DNA of 53,019 nucleotides from Streptomyces sp. E2N166 (GCF_003671715.1 NZ_RAIF01000018.1:147557-200575), one strand, 5' to 3'. Positions 1-10,985 are shown, counted from the first letter of the stretch. Made by a program: numbers and translations. Notes: a model not told the origin generated them from the sequence alone.

Positions 1-104
1 GCCCCCACCCCGCCCTTCATGCCCCGGAAGCTACACGCTGGCTCGACGTCGCGCTGCCCCTACCGGCGAGAACCGCCCCGGATCGCTGAAATCCCCCGCA
101 ATAC

Positions 105-132
105 GGCCCCGCCCCTGAACAGGGACGGGGCC
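105..132. terminator. Hairpin downstream of the first PQQ-type gene
   Basis: A 13-bp inverted repeat (GGCCCCGCCCCTG and CAGGGACGGGGCC, one G-U/C-A position) has a two-base loop. It sits 44 bases beyond the stop codon of the minus-strand gene at 176-2053. There is no T-run, as is usual for Streptomyces terminators. The rest of bases 1-175 shows no gene I can support. Confidence 0.6.
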
Positions 133-175
133 GCGACGGGGGCCGTGGAGCCGGCCGGCGGTGCGCCGAGCGGCG

Positions 176-2053
176 TCAGCCGCTGGTGCCGAATCCGATC
201 GCCAGGTACTCCTTCTCGTCCGCGCTGGACGGCTCGCTGGCGTACACCTCTGACATGTACAGGCGCCCCTGCGAGTAGAGGATCTCGGAGTACTCCGGAA
301 GCATGCTCGACTCGACGTCCCGCACCGCCTCCGTCGCCGGGTTCTCCAGCAGCGTGGTCTGCTTGAACGACCCGCCGTCGATGCTCACGATCTGGCCGCC
401 CTTGTCGTACGGCGGGCGCTTGTAGGCGATCACGTTGCCGCCGTCCATGCGCAGCGGGGTGATCGTGTAGCCGTCGCCGGCGTCGGCGCGCTGACCGGTC
501 TGCTTGCCGGTGGCCAGGTCGAAGGCGACGACCTCGTTGGTCCGGCTGTACGACTCGCCGCTGCCCTCGTGCTCCTCGGTCGGGATGTAGAGCCGGTCGT
601 TGCCGACCGCGAGCCCCGAGCAGTGCTCGATCTTGGTGATGGTGTCGCAGCGGGCCGCGAACTGCTCGCCCGGCGCGGAGATGCGGGTGAGCAGCTTGCC
701 GGTCTTGTTGTCGATCGAGAAGAAGTCCGAGATGCCGCTTCCGTCACCGGCGGAGTCGCCGACGTCGGCGGCCACGACCAGCGGGTTCGTCGACACGATG
801 CCCGCGTACTCGATGCCCTTGGCCATCTTGTACTCGGAGATCACCTTCCCGCTCTTCGGGTCGATGGTCTGGATGTTCAGCTGCCGTGCGTCGTACGAAC
901 CGCACTTGCGCACGGCGACCAGCTTCTCGCCGCCGCCGTAGCCGGCGTCGTAGCAGGTGTCGGTGGTCTTCGGGGACCACAGGAGGTCGCCCTTGGCGAT
1001 GTCCCAGGCCACGCCGCCGTCGGTGCTGCCGGCCGCGACGGTTTCGCCGCTGATCGTGACGTTGTCGAAGGACATCGGCTGGTCACCGGCGGTCTTCGTC
1101 CACAGCTTCTTGCCCGCGTCCAGGTCGATGACCGCGACCTGGGTGCAGCCGTGCGAGGGCTCCGCCTTGGTGGGCATGGCGGGCTGGTGGACGACGACCG
1201 TCTTGTTGTCGTCGGTGACGTGCCGGCTGGCCGTGCAGACCGGGCCGTCCAGCTTGATCGTCCACTTCTCGCCGCCCTTGGCGGGGTCGTAGCCGACGAT
1301 CTCGGCGATGCCGCTCTTGGCGTACACCTTGTCGGTGAGCCACGAGCCGGAGACGACGACGCTGTTGTCCTCCTTGCTCACCGCGGGCGCGGGGACCTGG
1401 AAGAGCACCTTGGAGGCGGGGTCGGAGGGCACCTTCTCCTCGCCGCCGGAGGACTTGCCGCCCTCACCGCCCTTCTCGTCCGTGCCGCCCTTGCCGCCGG
1501 TGCCCCCGCTGGAGGTCGCGGTGTCGTCCTTGCCCCCGTCGTCGGAGGAGCCGGCGTACCAGACACCGCCGCCGATGATCAGGGCGATGGCGACGACGGC
1601 CGCCACGATGATCACCATCTGCGCGTTGATCTTCCGCCCGCCGCCCGGCCCTCCGGCCTGGGCCTGCATCGGCACGGTCGCCTGCGGATAGCCGTAGCCG
1701 GGCTGACCGGGGTAGCCGGGCTGACCGGGCTGGCCGTAGGGCGGCGTCGGCTGTCCGTACGGGCCGGGCTGCTGGCCCGGCTGCTGACCGGGGTAGCCGT
1801 ACCCGGGCTGGGGCTGCGGCGGAGTCTGCGGATATCCGTACCCCGGCTGCGGCGAGCCCGTCGGCGGGGTGGGCGGAGCCGCGGGCGCCTGCGGCGGCGT
1901 CTGCGGGTAGCCGTAGCCCGGCTCCGGGGCCTTGCCGAGGTTCGGCCCATCGCCCGACGGCGGGGTGGGCGGCTGCGGCGGCTGGCCCTGCGGCGGGCCG
2001 AAGCCTCCCCCCTGCGGGGGCTGGTTGGGCGGCGGGGGCGGCGGCTGGGTCAT
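176..2053 (-). CDS. Membrane-anchored PQQ-type beta-propeller protein, copy 1
   Basis: This 625-residue protein has three parts. Residues 1-140 are a Pro/Gly/Gln/Tyr-rich cytoplasmic tail with repeated PGYGYP and PYGQP motifs. Residues about 145-166 form one membrane segment, followed by a Gly/Ser/Lys/Asp linker to about 205. The extracellular C-terminal part is built of PQQ/quinoprotein-like beta-propeller blades, visible as recurring segments of the type 'ATGK...W' and 'DLDAGKKLW'. No enzyme active site is recognisable, so the propeller is probably a binding or scaffold domain at the cell surface. A paralogue with the same architecture starts 152 bases upstream on the same strand, so the two are a tandem duplication and possibly an operon. 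A GAGG sequence lies about ten bases before the ATG. The function is unknown. The architecture call is firm and any substrate would be a guess. Confidence 0.85.
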   Translation of the reverse strand: MTQPPPPPPNQPPQGGGFGPPQGQPPQPPTPPSGDGPNLGKAPEPGYGYPQTPPQAPAAPPTPPTGSPQPGYGYPQTPPQPQPGYGYPGQQPGQQPGPYGQPTPPYGQPGQPGYPGQPGYGYPQATVPMQAQAGGPGGGRKINAQMVIIVAAVVAIALIIGGGVWYAGSSDDGGKDDTATSSGGTGGKGGTDEKGGEGGKSSGGEEKVPSDPASKVLFQVPAPAVSKEDNSVVVSGSWLTDKVYAKSGIAEIVGYDPAKGGEKWTIKLDGPVCTASRHVTDDNKTVVVHQPAMPTKAEPSHGCTQVAVIDLDAGKKLWTKTAGDQPMSFDNVTISGETVAAGSTDGGVAWDIAKGDLLWSPKTTDTCYDAGYGGGEKLVAVRKCGSYDARQLNIQTIDPKSGKVISEYKMAKGIEYAGIVSTNPLVVAADVGDSAGDGSGISDFFSIDNKTGKLLTRISAPGEQFAARCDTITKIEHCSGLAVGNDRLYIPTEEHEGSGESYSRTNEVVAFDLATGKQTGQRADAGDGYTITPLRMDGGNVIAYKRPPYDKGGQIVSIDGGSFKQTTLLENPATEAVRDVESSMLPEYSEILYSQGRLYMSEVYASEPSSADEKEYLAIGFGTSG

Positions 2054-2125
2054 GGCTTGAGTACCTCGGGGAGCGGAGACGACGGGGACGGCCGGGATGG
2101 CCGGGCGAACCGGCCTGGGCGGCCG

Positions 2126-2197
2126 GATCGCACGGGCCGGGCTGATCGCACGGGCCGGGCTGATCGCACGGGCCGGGTCGATCGCACGGGTCGGGCG
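2126..2197. repeat. Four tandem 18-bp repeats between the two PQQ-type genes
   Basis: Four head-to-tail units of GATCGCACGGGCCGGGCT start at 2126, 2144, 2162 and 2180. The first two are identical and the last two differ by a few bases. The array fills about half of the 151-bp gap between the stop of the upstream paralogue (2205) and the start of the downstream one (2053). The 18-bp period keeps a frame open, but I see no codon bias or start site supporting a peptide. Confidence 0.9.
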
Positions 2198-2204
2198 GAG
2201 AAGG

Positions 2205-3974
2205 TCACTTGCCGAAGGCGAGCATCAACTTCTCCTTCGACTCGTCGTTGCCGGTCAGGCGGGTGGTGGAGATGTAGAAGCGCCCGTCGACCCAGTCGAT
2301 GTCCTTGGAGTAGAAGCTGTTCTCGATGTCCGCGACACCCTGCGGGTTCTGGAGCAGCTTGACCGGCTTGTGGCTGCTGCCGCCGGTCGCGATCGACACG
2401 ACCTGGCCGCCGGCGTCGTAGGACGGCTGCACGTAGGCGATGAGCTGGTCGCCCTCGACCCGCAGCGGCATCATCGACTCGTCCGCGGGGGACTTCGCGC
2501 GCCACTTCTCCTTGCCGGTGGTGAGGTTGATCGCGACGATCTCGTTGGCGCCGCTGGTCGCCTCGGTCGGCAGGTAGAGCGTGCCCGCGGCGACGGCGAC
2601 GCCCGCGCAGCCCTGGAGGTCGCGGTCGAGGATGGCCCAGCCGCACTCGGGGGCGAAGTCCTCGTCGACGCCGACCTGTTCGAGGACCTTGCCCTTGGAG
2701 GTGAAGGTGGAGATGTTCCAGACCTTCTTGTCCTCGTCGGTGGCGTAGACGACGAGCGGGTCGACGGAGTAGGCGCGCTCCACCCGCCACCCCTTCTCGT
2801 ACTTGTAGGTCCACAGGACCTTGCCGGTCTTCGGGTCGAGGCCCTGGACCTCGTCGTGCGCGTTGTTGCCGCCGGCGCCGCAGGAGGCGACCTGGATGAT
2901 CGTCTTCGGGCCGCTCGCGAAGCCGGCCGGGAAGCAGGCGTCGCCGTACCGCTTCTTGTCGTACAGCTTCTTGCCGCTGCGGACGTCGTAGGCGGTGCCG
3001 GACTGGGAGCGGCCGACCATCAGGATGTCGCCGCTGACGTTCAGTTCGACGGAGAGGGTGGTGTCGAAGAGTTCGCCGTCCTCGACCTCCTCCTTCCAGC
3101 CCTTCTCACCGGTGGCGAGGTCGATCTCCTGCATCTGGTTGCACTTGGCGCGGTCGCTGGAGCCGCTCATGTAGGCGACGACGATCTTGTCGGCGGCCGT
3201 CTTCTCCGGGGTGACCGCGCAGATCTTCTCCGGGAAGGCGATCGGGTCCCAGGTGGGCTTGCCGTCACCGACGTTGTAGGCGAAGACCTGCTTGTACGCC
3301 GCCTTCACCGCGGTCTCGCCGGTGATCCACATGCCGGGGGCGTCGGCGCCGGAACCGGGGGCGTCGGGCGCCTCCTTGTACCAGAGCACCTTGGACTCGC
3401 CTGCCTGGCGGCCCTCGTTGAGGTCCTCGGGATCCTCGCCGCCGTCGCCCCTGCCGTCGCCCGGATTGACCGGGGCACCGCCGGAGCCGGAGGGCTTGGG
3501 GTCGTCGCTCTTGCCGGCGACGGGCTTCTTGTCCTTCTCCTCGTCACCGCCGGTCGCGGTGACCGCCCACACGCTGCCGCCGATGACGAGCAGGGCCGCG
3601 ACGGCCGCGACGACGGCCAGGGCGGGCTTGCCCTTGAAGGGGTTGCGGGATCCGGAGCCGCCGGGCGGCGGGGTGCCGGGCGCGCCCGGGAACTGCGGCT
3701 GCGGATAGCCGTAGCCGGGCTGCTGGCCGTACGGACCCGGCTGCTGGGGCTGGGCGTACGGGCCGGAGTTGTACGGGCCCGGCTGTCCGTAGGGACCCGG
3801 CTGACCCGGTTGTCCCGGCTGCTGCGGGTAGCCGTACCCCGGCTGCGGCTGCTGCGGCGGACCGGTCGGCGGGCCCTGCGGGGGCGGCGGGGTCGGTGCC
3901 CCGAAGCCTCCCGGCGGTGGATCCTGCGGTGCTCCGAAGCCACCCTGCGGCGGCTGGTTGGGCGGCTGGCTCAT
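2205..3974 (-). CDS. Membrane-anchored PQQ-type beta-propeller protein, copy 2
   Basis: This 589-residue paralogue of the gene at 176-2053 has the same order of parts. A Pro/Gln/Gly/Tyr-rich cytoplasmic tail covers residues 1-105 (repeats of PYGQP, PGYGYP and GGFGAP). One membrane segment lies at about 116-138, then a charged Gly/Ser/Pro linker, then an extracellular PQQ-like propeller with blade motifs such as 'LATGEKGW', 'DPKTGKVLW' and 'LTTGKEKW'. Several Cys residues in the outer domain could form disulfides. The ATG is preceded by GGGGGAA at a seven-base spacing. The 235-bp gap upstream (3975-4209) separates it from the ABC-F gene and must hold its promoter. The paired genes may form one transcript with copy 1. 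The role is unknown. Confidence 0.85.
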   Translation of the reverse strand: MSQPPNQPPQGGFGAPQDPPPGGFGAPTPPPPQGPPTGPPQQPQPGYGYPQQPGQPGQPGPYGQPGPYNSGPYAQPQQPGPYGQQPGYGYPQPQFPGAPGTPPPGGSGSRNPFKGKPALAVVAAVAALLVIGGSVWAVTATGGDEEKDKKPVAGKSDDPKPSGSGGAPVNPGDGRGDGGEDPEDLNEGRQAGESKVLWYKEAPDAPGSGADAPGMWITGETAVKAAYKQVFAYNVGDGKPTWDPIAFPEKICAVTPEKTAADKIVVAYMSGSSDRAKCNQMQEIDLATGEKGWKEEVEDGELFDTTLSVELNVSGDILMVGRSQSGTAYDVRSGKKLYDKKRYGDACFPAGFASGPKTIIQVASCGAGGNNAHDEVQGLDPKTGKVLWTYKYEKGWRVERAYSVDPLVVYATDEDKKVWNISTFTSKGKVLEQVGVDEDFAPECGWAILDRDLQGCAGVAVAAGTLYLPTEATSGANEIVAINLTTGKEKWRAKSPADESMMPLRVEGDQLIAYVQPSYDAGGQVVSIATGGSSHKPVKLLQNPQGVADIENSFYSKDIDWVDGRFYISTTRLTGNDESKEKLMLAFGK

Positions 3975-4195
3975 CAGCGCGTTCCCCCTTATTACTCACT
4001 GATTTCTAGCCACGTCCCGAGGTACGCGCTGGCCTCGGAGTCGTTTGACGGCAGTCATTCAGACAGTTCTCGGACGGCCTTTCTATCACCCGGGCAGCAC
4101 GGACCACCGGGCCGCGTCCGCCCCTGTTCCCAAGGGAGGACCGGCTCGTGATGCCTCTGTTACGGGCCTTCACGCCCTCTTCACGCCGTACGCGC

Positions 4196-4209
4196 CCCCG
4201 CGCGCGGGG
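4196..4209. terminator. Short GC palindrome at the end of the ABC-F gene
   Basis: CCCCGCGCGCGGGG is a 14-bp perfect palindrome directly after the TAG stop of the minus-strand ABC-F gene. It has no T-run, and such GC palindromes are common in this genome, so this is a weak call. Confidence 0.3.
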
Positions 4210-6024
<1,815 letters not shown>

Positions 6025-6170
6025 TTCTCTCCTGACTGGGGGACGATCAGCCTTCAAGCGTAGGCCCTCCGGGGGGTGGGGTGACGCGGACGGGGGTCGT
6101 CACTCTTTGTGGTGACGTATGTCGGCCCACCCGGCTACGGTGGGGAGCAGGCAGCAGGATCCCGCCCATG

Positions 6171-6177
6171 GGAGGAA
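6171..6177 (+). promoter_or_regulatory. Ribosome binding site deciding the Uma2 start
   Basis: GGAGGAA two bases before the ATG at 6180 favours this start over the in-frame upstream candidate at 6081. The spacing is short. Confidence 0.6.
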
Positions 6178-6179
6178 CC

Positions 6180-6776
6180 ATGACCGCCGAGTCCGCAGAG
6201 CACCGCCGCCCGCGCTGGCCGGTGCCGCCCGTGGACGGTTACACCGTGGACGACCTGTTCACCCTGCCGGATCTCCCGCCGCACACCGAGTTGATCGACG
6301 GGAGCCTGGTTTTCGTGAGTGCCCAGCGGGACTTCCACAGTGTTGTCATCGATCTGCTGGTGAGCGAGTTGCGCCGCACCGCCCCCCGGGAACTGCGGGT
6401 CCGCCGTGAGATGACCGTCGTTATCGACCGCCGCAACGGCGCGGAGCCGGACGTCTCGGTCGTCCACGCGGAAGCCGTGCAGAATCGGGAGCAGACGTAC
6501 TACAAAGTCGCCGATGTTCTGCTCGCCGTCGAAGTGGTGTCGCCGGACTCCGAGGCGCGCGACCGCGATTACAAGCCTCACAAGTACGCGGCGGCGGGCA
6601 TCCCCCATTACTGGCTCGTCGACATGACGGGCCAGGACCAGCACCCGGTCGTCCAGGTCTACGAACGCGGCGAGGCCACCGGCACCTATGCCCTGACCGG
6701 CATCTACCACGACCGGGTCAAGGTCAACGTGCCCTACGACATCGACGTCGACCTGACCGCGATCAACGAGTTGTAA
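6180..6776 (+). CDS. Uma2 family (DUF820) PD-(D/E)XK-type nuclease-like protein
   Basis: This 198-residue protein matches the Uma2/DUF820 family, abundant in Streptomyces and cyanobacteria, with a restriction-endonuclease-like fold. The expected motifs are visible: the N-terminal 'ELIDG' with a following Phe-His, then EPDVSVV, and then LAVEVVSP followed by DRDYKPHKYAAAGIPHYWLVD. The D...ExV...K arrangement is that of the PD-(D/E)XK core. The biological substrate of the family is not known. It stands alone: its stop lies 11 bases from the stop of ispE, so the genes converge. It faces away from the ABC-F gene. It is a frequent singleton family and probably an accessory gene inserted into the conserved neighbourhood. 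Confidence 0.85.
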   Translation: MTAESAEHRRPRWPVPPVDGYTVDDLFTLPDLPPHTELIDGSLVFVSAQRDFHSVVIDLLVSELRRTAPRELRVRREMTVVIDRRNGAEPDVSVVHAEAVQNREQTYYKVADVLLAVEVVSPDSEARDRDYKPHKYAAAGIPHYWLVDMTGQDQHPVVQVYERGEATGTYALTGIYHDRVKVNVPYDIDVDLTAINEL

Positions 6777-6787
6777 CGCGCACCGCG

Positions 6788-7684
6788 TCAAGACACCGTC
6801 GCCCCCGCCACCGCCCCCACCGCCGTACGCACGTCACGGCAGGTGCCCGACGCCCGCAGCACGCCGGCGATGTCGGAAGCCGACCGCGCGTCGGTCGCGA
6901 GGAAGGCCGTCGTCGGTCCCGAGCCCGAGACCAGGGCCGCCAGCGCACCCGCCGCCCGCCCCGCCGCGAGGGTGTCGGACAGCTCGGGGAAGAGGGAGAG
7001 CGCGGCCGGCTGGAGGTCGTTGGTGACGGCGACGGCGAGCGCGGCGGTGTCGCCCTTGGCGAGAGCGTCGAGCACGGGCTGCGCGGCGACCGGCTCCGGA
7101 ATGTCCAGGCCCTCCCCCAGCCGGTCGAACTCGCGGAAGACGTCCGGCGTGGACAGGCCGCGCGAGGCCATCGCGAACACCCAGTGGAAGTCGCCGCCGA
7201 CCTCCAGCTCCGTCAGCTTCTCGCCGCGCCCGGTGCCCAGAGCCGCCCCGCCGACCAGGCTGAACGGCACGTCGCTGCCCAGCTCGGCGCAGATCGCGAG
7301 CAGCTCGTCGCGCGAGGCGCCGGTGCCCCACAGGGCGTCGCAGGCGACCAGCGCGCCCGCGCAGTCGGCGCTGCCGCCCGCCATGCCGCCGGCCACGGGG
7401 ATGTCCTTGGCGATGTGCAGGTGGACGTCGGGCTCGCGGCCGTATCGCGCGGCCAGCGCCTCGGCAGCCCGTGCCGCGAGGTTGGTGCGGTCGAGGGGGA
7501 CCTGGTCGGCGTCCGGGCCCTCGCACGTGACGCGGAGTCCGTCGGCGGCCGGGGTCGCGGTGATCTCGTCGTACAGGGAGACGGCGAGGAAGACGTTGGC
7601 CAGGTCGTGGAAGCCGTCGGGGCGGGCGGCGCCGACCGCGAGCTGGACGTTGACCTTGGCGGGGACGCGGACCGTCACGCTCAC
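6788..7684 (-). CDS. ispE: 4-diphosphocytidyl-2-C-methyl-D-erythritol kinase
   Basis: IspE is a GHMP-family kinase that phosphorylates CDP-methylerythritol, the fourth step of the non-mevalonate isoprenoid pathway, in the cytosol. The 298-residue length is typical. The N terminus has 'VRVPAKVNVQL', with the catalytic Lys region. The glycine-rich GHMP motif is PVAGGMAGGSADCA. The C-terminal 'VSGSGPT' loop is also present. Its start lies seven bases from the end of ksgA, so the two are translated from one transcript. The order rpfB-ksgA-ispE is the same as in mycobacteria. Confidence 0.97.
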   Translation of the reverse strand: MSVTVRVPAKVNVQLAVGAARPDGFHDLANVFLAVSLYDEITATPAADGLRVTCEGPDADQVPLDRTNLAARAAEALAARYGREPDVHLHIAKDIPVAGGMAGGSADCAGALVACDALWGTGASRDELLAICAELGSDVPFSLVGGAALGTGRGEKLTELEVGGDFHWVFAMASRGLSTPDVFREFDRLGEGLDIPEPVAAQPVLDALAKGDTAALAVAVTNDLQPAALSLFPELSDTLAAGRAAGALAALVSGSGPTTAFLATDARSASDIAGVLRASGTCRDVRTAVGAVAGATVS

Positions 7685-7691
7685 TTGCTCG

Positions 7692-8552
7692 TCACTCCTT
7701 GTGTTCGGCGATACGCGCGAACTCTTCCACGGTCAGCGCCTCTCCGCGCGCCTGCGGCGACACGCCCGCGGCGACGAGGGCGGCCTCGGCGGCCGCCGCC
7801 GAACCGGCCCACCCCGCGAGGGCGGCCCGCAGGGTCTTGCGGCGCTGGGCGAAGGCGGCGTCGACGACGGCGAAGACCTCGCGCTTGGAGGCGGTGGTCT
7901 TCAGCGGCTCGGTCCGCCGGACGAGTGACACGAGCCCGCTGTCGACGTTGGGCGCGGGCCAGAAGACGTTGCGGCCGATGGAACCCGCCCGGCGGACCTC
8001 GGCGTACCAGTTGGCCTTGACGGAGGGCACGCCGTACACCTTGTTGCCGGGTCCGGCGGCGAGCCGGTCGGCGACCTCGGCCTGGACCATGACGAGGGTG
8101 CGCTCGATGGTCGGGAAGGTGTCGAGCATGTGCAGGAGGACGGGCACGGCCACGTTGTACGGGAGGTTGGCGACCAGCGCGGTCGGGGCGGGGCCCGGCA
8201 GCTCGGTCACGTGCATCGCGTCGGAGTGGACCAGGGCGAAACGGTCGGCGCGCTCGGGCATCCGGGCGGCGACGGTGGCGGGGAGGGCGCCGGCGAGTAC
8301 ATCGTCGATCTCGACGACGGTGACCCGGTCGGCGGCCTCCAGCAGGGCCAGGGTGAGCGAGCCGAGACCCGGTCCCACCTCGACCACCACGTCGTCGGGG
8401 CGTACCTCGGCGGTGCGGACGATACGGCGGACCGTGTTCGCGTCGATCACGAAGTTCTGGCCGCGCTGCTTGGTGGGGCGTACGCCGAGCGCTGCCGCGA
8501 GTTCACGGACGTCGGCGGGACCCAGGAGGGCGTCGGGGGCGGGGCTGCTCAC
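7692..8552 (-). CDS. rsmA: 16S rRNA (adenine1518-N6/adenine1519-N6)-dimethyltransferase
   Basis: KsgA/RsmA dimethylates two adjacent adenines in helix 45 of 16S rRNA during late 30S assembly. The 286-residue protein has the SAM-binding motif [11 protein letters not shown] and the catalytic NLPYNV motif in '[13 protein letters not shown]'. 'QRGQNFVID' near the N terminus is the family hallmark. The reading frame stays open far upstream through the rpfB region. I start it at the GTG at 8552 ('[11 protein letters not shown]'), because this gives the family length and a TACCCT box sits six bases before it, consistent with a leaderless mRNA. It is followed by ispE after seven bases. Confidence 0.96.
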   Translation of the reverse strand: MSSPAPDALLGPADVRELAAALGVRPTKQRGQNFVIDANTVRRIVRTAEVRPDDVVVEVGPGLGSLTLALLEAADRVTVVEIDDVLAGALPATVAARMPERADRFALVHSDAMHVTELPGPAPTALVANLPYNVAVPVLLHMLDTFPTIERTLVMVQAEVADRLAAGPGNKVYGVPSVKANWYAEVRRAGSIGRNVFWPAPNVDSGLVSLVRRTEPLKTTASKREVFAVVDAAFAQRRKTLRAALAGWAGSAAAAEAALVAAGVSPQARGEALTVEEFARIAEHKE

Positions 8553-8558
8553 CCCGCA

Positions 8559-8564
8559 AGGGTA
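8559..8564 (-). promoter_or_regulatory. Putative -10 box, leaderless start of rsmA
   Basis: TACCCT lies six bases before the GTG of rsmA, and no Shine-Dalgarno sequence is present in between. This fits TANNNT plus leaderless transcription, which would allow rsmA-ispE expression independent of rpfB. Confidence 0.4.
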
Positions 8565-8632
8565 GCCGGGAGCGGCAGCGGGACCGTCCGGACCGGGAGG
8601 GGGCGGGCGCGCGGTGGTCCGGGCGTCGCCGG

Positions 8633-9952
8633 TCAGCCCTGCAGTCGTGCCCCGCAATGCGGCCACGAGTCGGCGCCGCCGCGTACGTACAGCTTCTTCG
8701 CGCGGTACGTCTGTTCCGATGCCGGCGCGTCCTGGGGGCGGCCCTCGCCGCCGAGGCTCTGCCAGGTGTGGGTGTCGAACTGGTAGAGGCCCCCGTACGT
8801 CCCCGAGGGGTCGACGGCGTCCGGGCGGCCGCCCGACTCGCACGCGGCCAGGCCCTGCCAGTTCAGGTGGTCGGCGCCCCGCACGGACGCCGGCCGGGGG
8901 CGGGTGCCGACCCGCACGATCTGCGGGCTGGGTTCGCGCACCACCTCGGTGTGCAGCAGGAGCGGCTTCTCGCGGACGCCGTTGACGGTGCGCAGCGCGT
9001 ACGTGGTGCGGCGCAGACCGGGCCGGCCCGCCTGCTCGACGACCTCGGTGCCCCGGTAGAGGGCGGCGTCCTCGGCCCGCCGCACGTCGAACGGGATCGG
9101 GTCCTCGCGGACCTCCTGGGAGCGGGTGATCCGCAGCACCGTGACGGTCTGCCCGTCGCGGGGGAAGCCGGTCGCCGGGACGGAGGTGGTGTCCTGGCCG
9201 CTCAGCGTGACCCCGGCCTCCTCGACGGCCTCGCGCACGGTCGCGGCGTTGGTGCGCACGGTGCGGGTCCGGCCGTCCGCCATGACCGTCACCACCCGCT
9301 CGGTCCGTACGTTCAGGGCGAGGCCCTCGCGTCCGATGCGCCGGGAGCCCTCGGTGGACAGGTACGCGCCCTCCGTCCGCACGCCGAGCTGCCTCAGCGC
9401 CCCCGCCACCGTCTCGGCGGTCGTCCACACCTGGCGCCGATGGCCGTCGAGGGTGAGCAGGACGGGCCGTCCGTAGCGGACGGAGACCTCCTCGCCGCTG
9501 GTGAGCGGGGTGCCGGGCGCGGGCACGATCACGTCGTGGGCGCCCACCTCGACGCCTTCCCGCGCGAGCAGTTCGGTCACGTCGTCGGCGAAGGTGTGCA
9601 GCGTGCGCGGGGTGCCGTCGACGGTCAGCTCGACCGCCTTGTCCTTGGCGACGAAGGCGGTGGTGCCGCCCGCGAGGAACGCCACGACCAGCGCGCGCGG
9701 CAGCAGCCGGCGCAGCGAGCCGTCCGCGCGCCCGGCGCACCGCTCGCGTCGCCGACGTGCGGCCCGGCCGTCGCCAGGCACCGGAGCGGGGGTTTGGGGA
9801 GCGCCCTGCCGGGGCAGCGCGGGCCCGGTCGGCTCGTGGGCGGGGCGGTAGGTGTCGCCGTACGCCAGGGTCGGTGCGCTGTGCACGTCGTAAGGCGCGT
9901 ACGTCTCGTGCGTCTCGTGGGTCGCGAAGGTTTCGAACTGCGTTCTGCTCAC
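8633..9952 (-). CDS. Resuscitation-promoting factor, RpfB type
   Basis: This is a muralytic (lysozyme/transglycosylase-like) enzyme of 439 residues, surface-anchored. It has a cytoplasmic N-terminal tail (about 1-85, unusual His/Thr/Tyr-rich start, then Pro/Arg-rich). One membrane segment follows ('[16 protein letters not shown]'), then three DUF348 repeats of the type 'VTVDG...T.T.TVREALEEAGV', a G5 domain (about 265-340), and a C-terminal Rpf domain. In the Rpf domain the catalytic Glu is E372 in ACESGG, followed by '[14 protein letters not shown]'. The architecture equals mycobacterial RpfB, and so does the place between tatD and ksgA. In Streptomyces such proteins act in spore germination and wall remodelling. 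The GTG start has GGAGCG upstream. I do not assign a letter, because Streptomyces has several Rpfs. Confidence 0.93.
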   Translation of the reverse strand: MSRTQFETFATHETHETYAPYDVHSAPTLAYGDTYRPAHEPTGPALPRQGAPQTPAPVPGDGRAARRRRERCAGRADGSLRRLLPRALVVAFLAGGTTAFVAKDKAVELTVDGTPRTLHTFADDVTELLAREGVEVGAHDVIVPAPGTPLTSGEEVSVRYGRPVLLTLDGHRRQVWTTAETVAGALRQLGVRTEGAYLSTEGSRRIGREGLALNVRTERVVTVMADGRTRTVRTNAATVREAVEEAGVTLSGQDTTSVPATGFPRDGQTVTVLRITRSQEVREDPIPFDVRRAEDAALYRGTEVVEQAGRPGLRRTTYALRTVNGVREKPLLLHTEVVREPSPQIVRVGTRPRPASVRGADHLNWQGLAACESGGRPDAVDPSGTYGGLYQFDTHTWQSLGGEGRPQDAPASEQTYRAKKLYVRGGADSWPHCGARLQG

Positions 9953-10052
9953 GCCGACACGCTCCAGGGGTCCGGATCGGGCCCCCAGAACCTAGCGGAG
10001 CGTGCGTCACTCTCCAAAGCGACGCGACTACGCAGTGTGGTGCCGTCCCCGC

Positions 10053-10943
10053 TCAGTACCCGAAGGCGCGGGCCGTGTTCGCGGCCAGGGCCGTCGCCAG
10101 CGCGTCCTCGTCGACACCCCGCACGTCCGCCATGGCACGCACCGTGACCGGCACCAGGTAGGGCGCGTTGGGCCTGCCCCGGTAGGGCACCGGTGTGAGG
10201 AACGGCGCGTCGGTCTCCACCAGGACCAGCTCGGGCGGGGCGACCGCGAGCGCGTCGCGCAGGTTCTGGGCGTTCTTGAAGGTGACGTTGCCGGCGAAGG
10301 ACATGTAGTACCCGGCGCTCGCGCAGATCTCGGCCATCTCCGCGTCGCCGGAGTAGCAGTGGAAGACGGTGCGCTCGGGGGCGCCCTCCTCCTTGAGGAC
10401 GCGCAGGACGTCGGCGTGGGCGTCGCGGTCGTGGATGACCAGGGCCTTGCCGTGCCGCTTGGCGATCTCGATGTGGGCGCGGAAGGACCGCTCCTGGGCC
10501 GCCTTGCCCTCGGGGCCGGTGCGGAAGTAGTCGAGGCCGGTCTCGCCGACGCCCTTGACCTGCGGGAGTGCCGCCAGCCGGTCGATCTCGGCGAGGGCGT
10601 CGTCGAGCGCCGCGTCCCCGCCGGGCGCGCGCGCCCCCTGCCTCGACCAGCCGTCGGGGTCTCCGTGGACGACGCGGGGCGCCTCATTGGGGTGCAGGGC
10701 GACCGTGGCGTGGACGGCGTCGTGCGCCGCCGCCGTCTCGGCCGCCCAGCGGGAGCCGGCGAGGTCGCAGCCGACCTGGACGACCGTGGTGACCCCGACC
10801 GACGCGGCCTTGGCGAGAGCCTCCTGCACCGTGCCCGACTGCATGTCGAGGTGGGTGTGCGAGTCGGCGACCGGCACCCGGAGGGGCTCGGGGAGCGGGG
10901 GCGCGTCGTTCTTGTCGGACCGGCCGGAGGCGTTCGAAGGCAT
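10053..10943 (-). CDS. tatD: TatD family metal-dependent hydrolase (DNase)
   Basis: This 296-residue TIM-barrel metallohydrolase carries all family motifs: DSHTHLD near the N terminus, GETGLDYF with the metal-bridging Glu, HDRDAH, FHCYSG, and the late VETDAPFL motif. TatD proteins have 3'-5' exonuclease/deoxyribonuclease activity and are cytosolic. It lies 100 bases upstream of rpfB on the same strand and 42 bases after the zinc-ribbon gene, so the whole minus-strand run is probably co-transcribed in part. The ATG at 10943 has a TAGGAT box seven bases before it. The GGAGG in between is too close to act as a normal ribosome binding site. Confidence 0.95.
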   Translation of the reverse strand: MPSNASGRSDKNDAPPLPEPLRVPVADSHTHLDMQSGTVQEALAKAASVGVTTVVQVGCDLAGSRWAAETAAAHDAVHATVALHPNEAPRVVHGDPDGWSRQGARAPGGDAALDDALAEIDRLAALPQVKGVGETGLDYFRTGPEGKAAQERSFRAHIEIAKRHGKALVIHDRDAHADVLRVLKEEGAPERTVFHCYSGDAEMAEICASAGYYMSFAGNVTFKNAQNLRDALAVAPPELVLVETDAPFLTPVPYRGRPNAPYLVPVTVRAMADVRGVDEDALATALAANTARAFGY

Positions 10944-10950
10944 GCCTCCG

Positions 10951-10956
10951 ATCCTA
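10951..10956 (-). promoter_or_regulatory. Putative -10 box, leaderless start of tatD
   Basis: TAGGAT lies seven bases before the tatD ATG. It has the same geometry as at least nine other genes of the window. Confidence 0.45.
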
Positions 10957-10985
10957 CGAAAGGTCCCCCGGGCCCGGAACGGCCG

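Noticed and set aside
176..3974. PQQ-dependent dehydrogenases
   Set aside because: The propellers have an N-terminal membrane anchor and cytoplasmic tail, and lack the PQQ- and Ca-binding residues and a cytochrome partner. Only the repeat fold is shared.
7692..10010. A 772-residue open frame that would fuse an Arg/Pro-rich part to RsmA
   Set aside because: The N-terminal part is the out-of-frame shadow of rpfB. RsmA has its usual length from the GTG at 8552.
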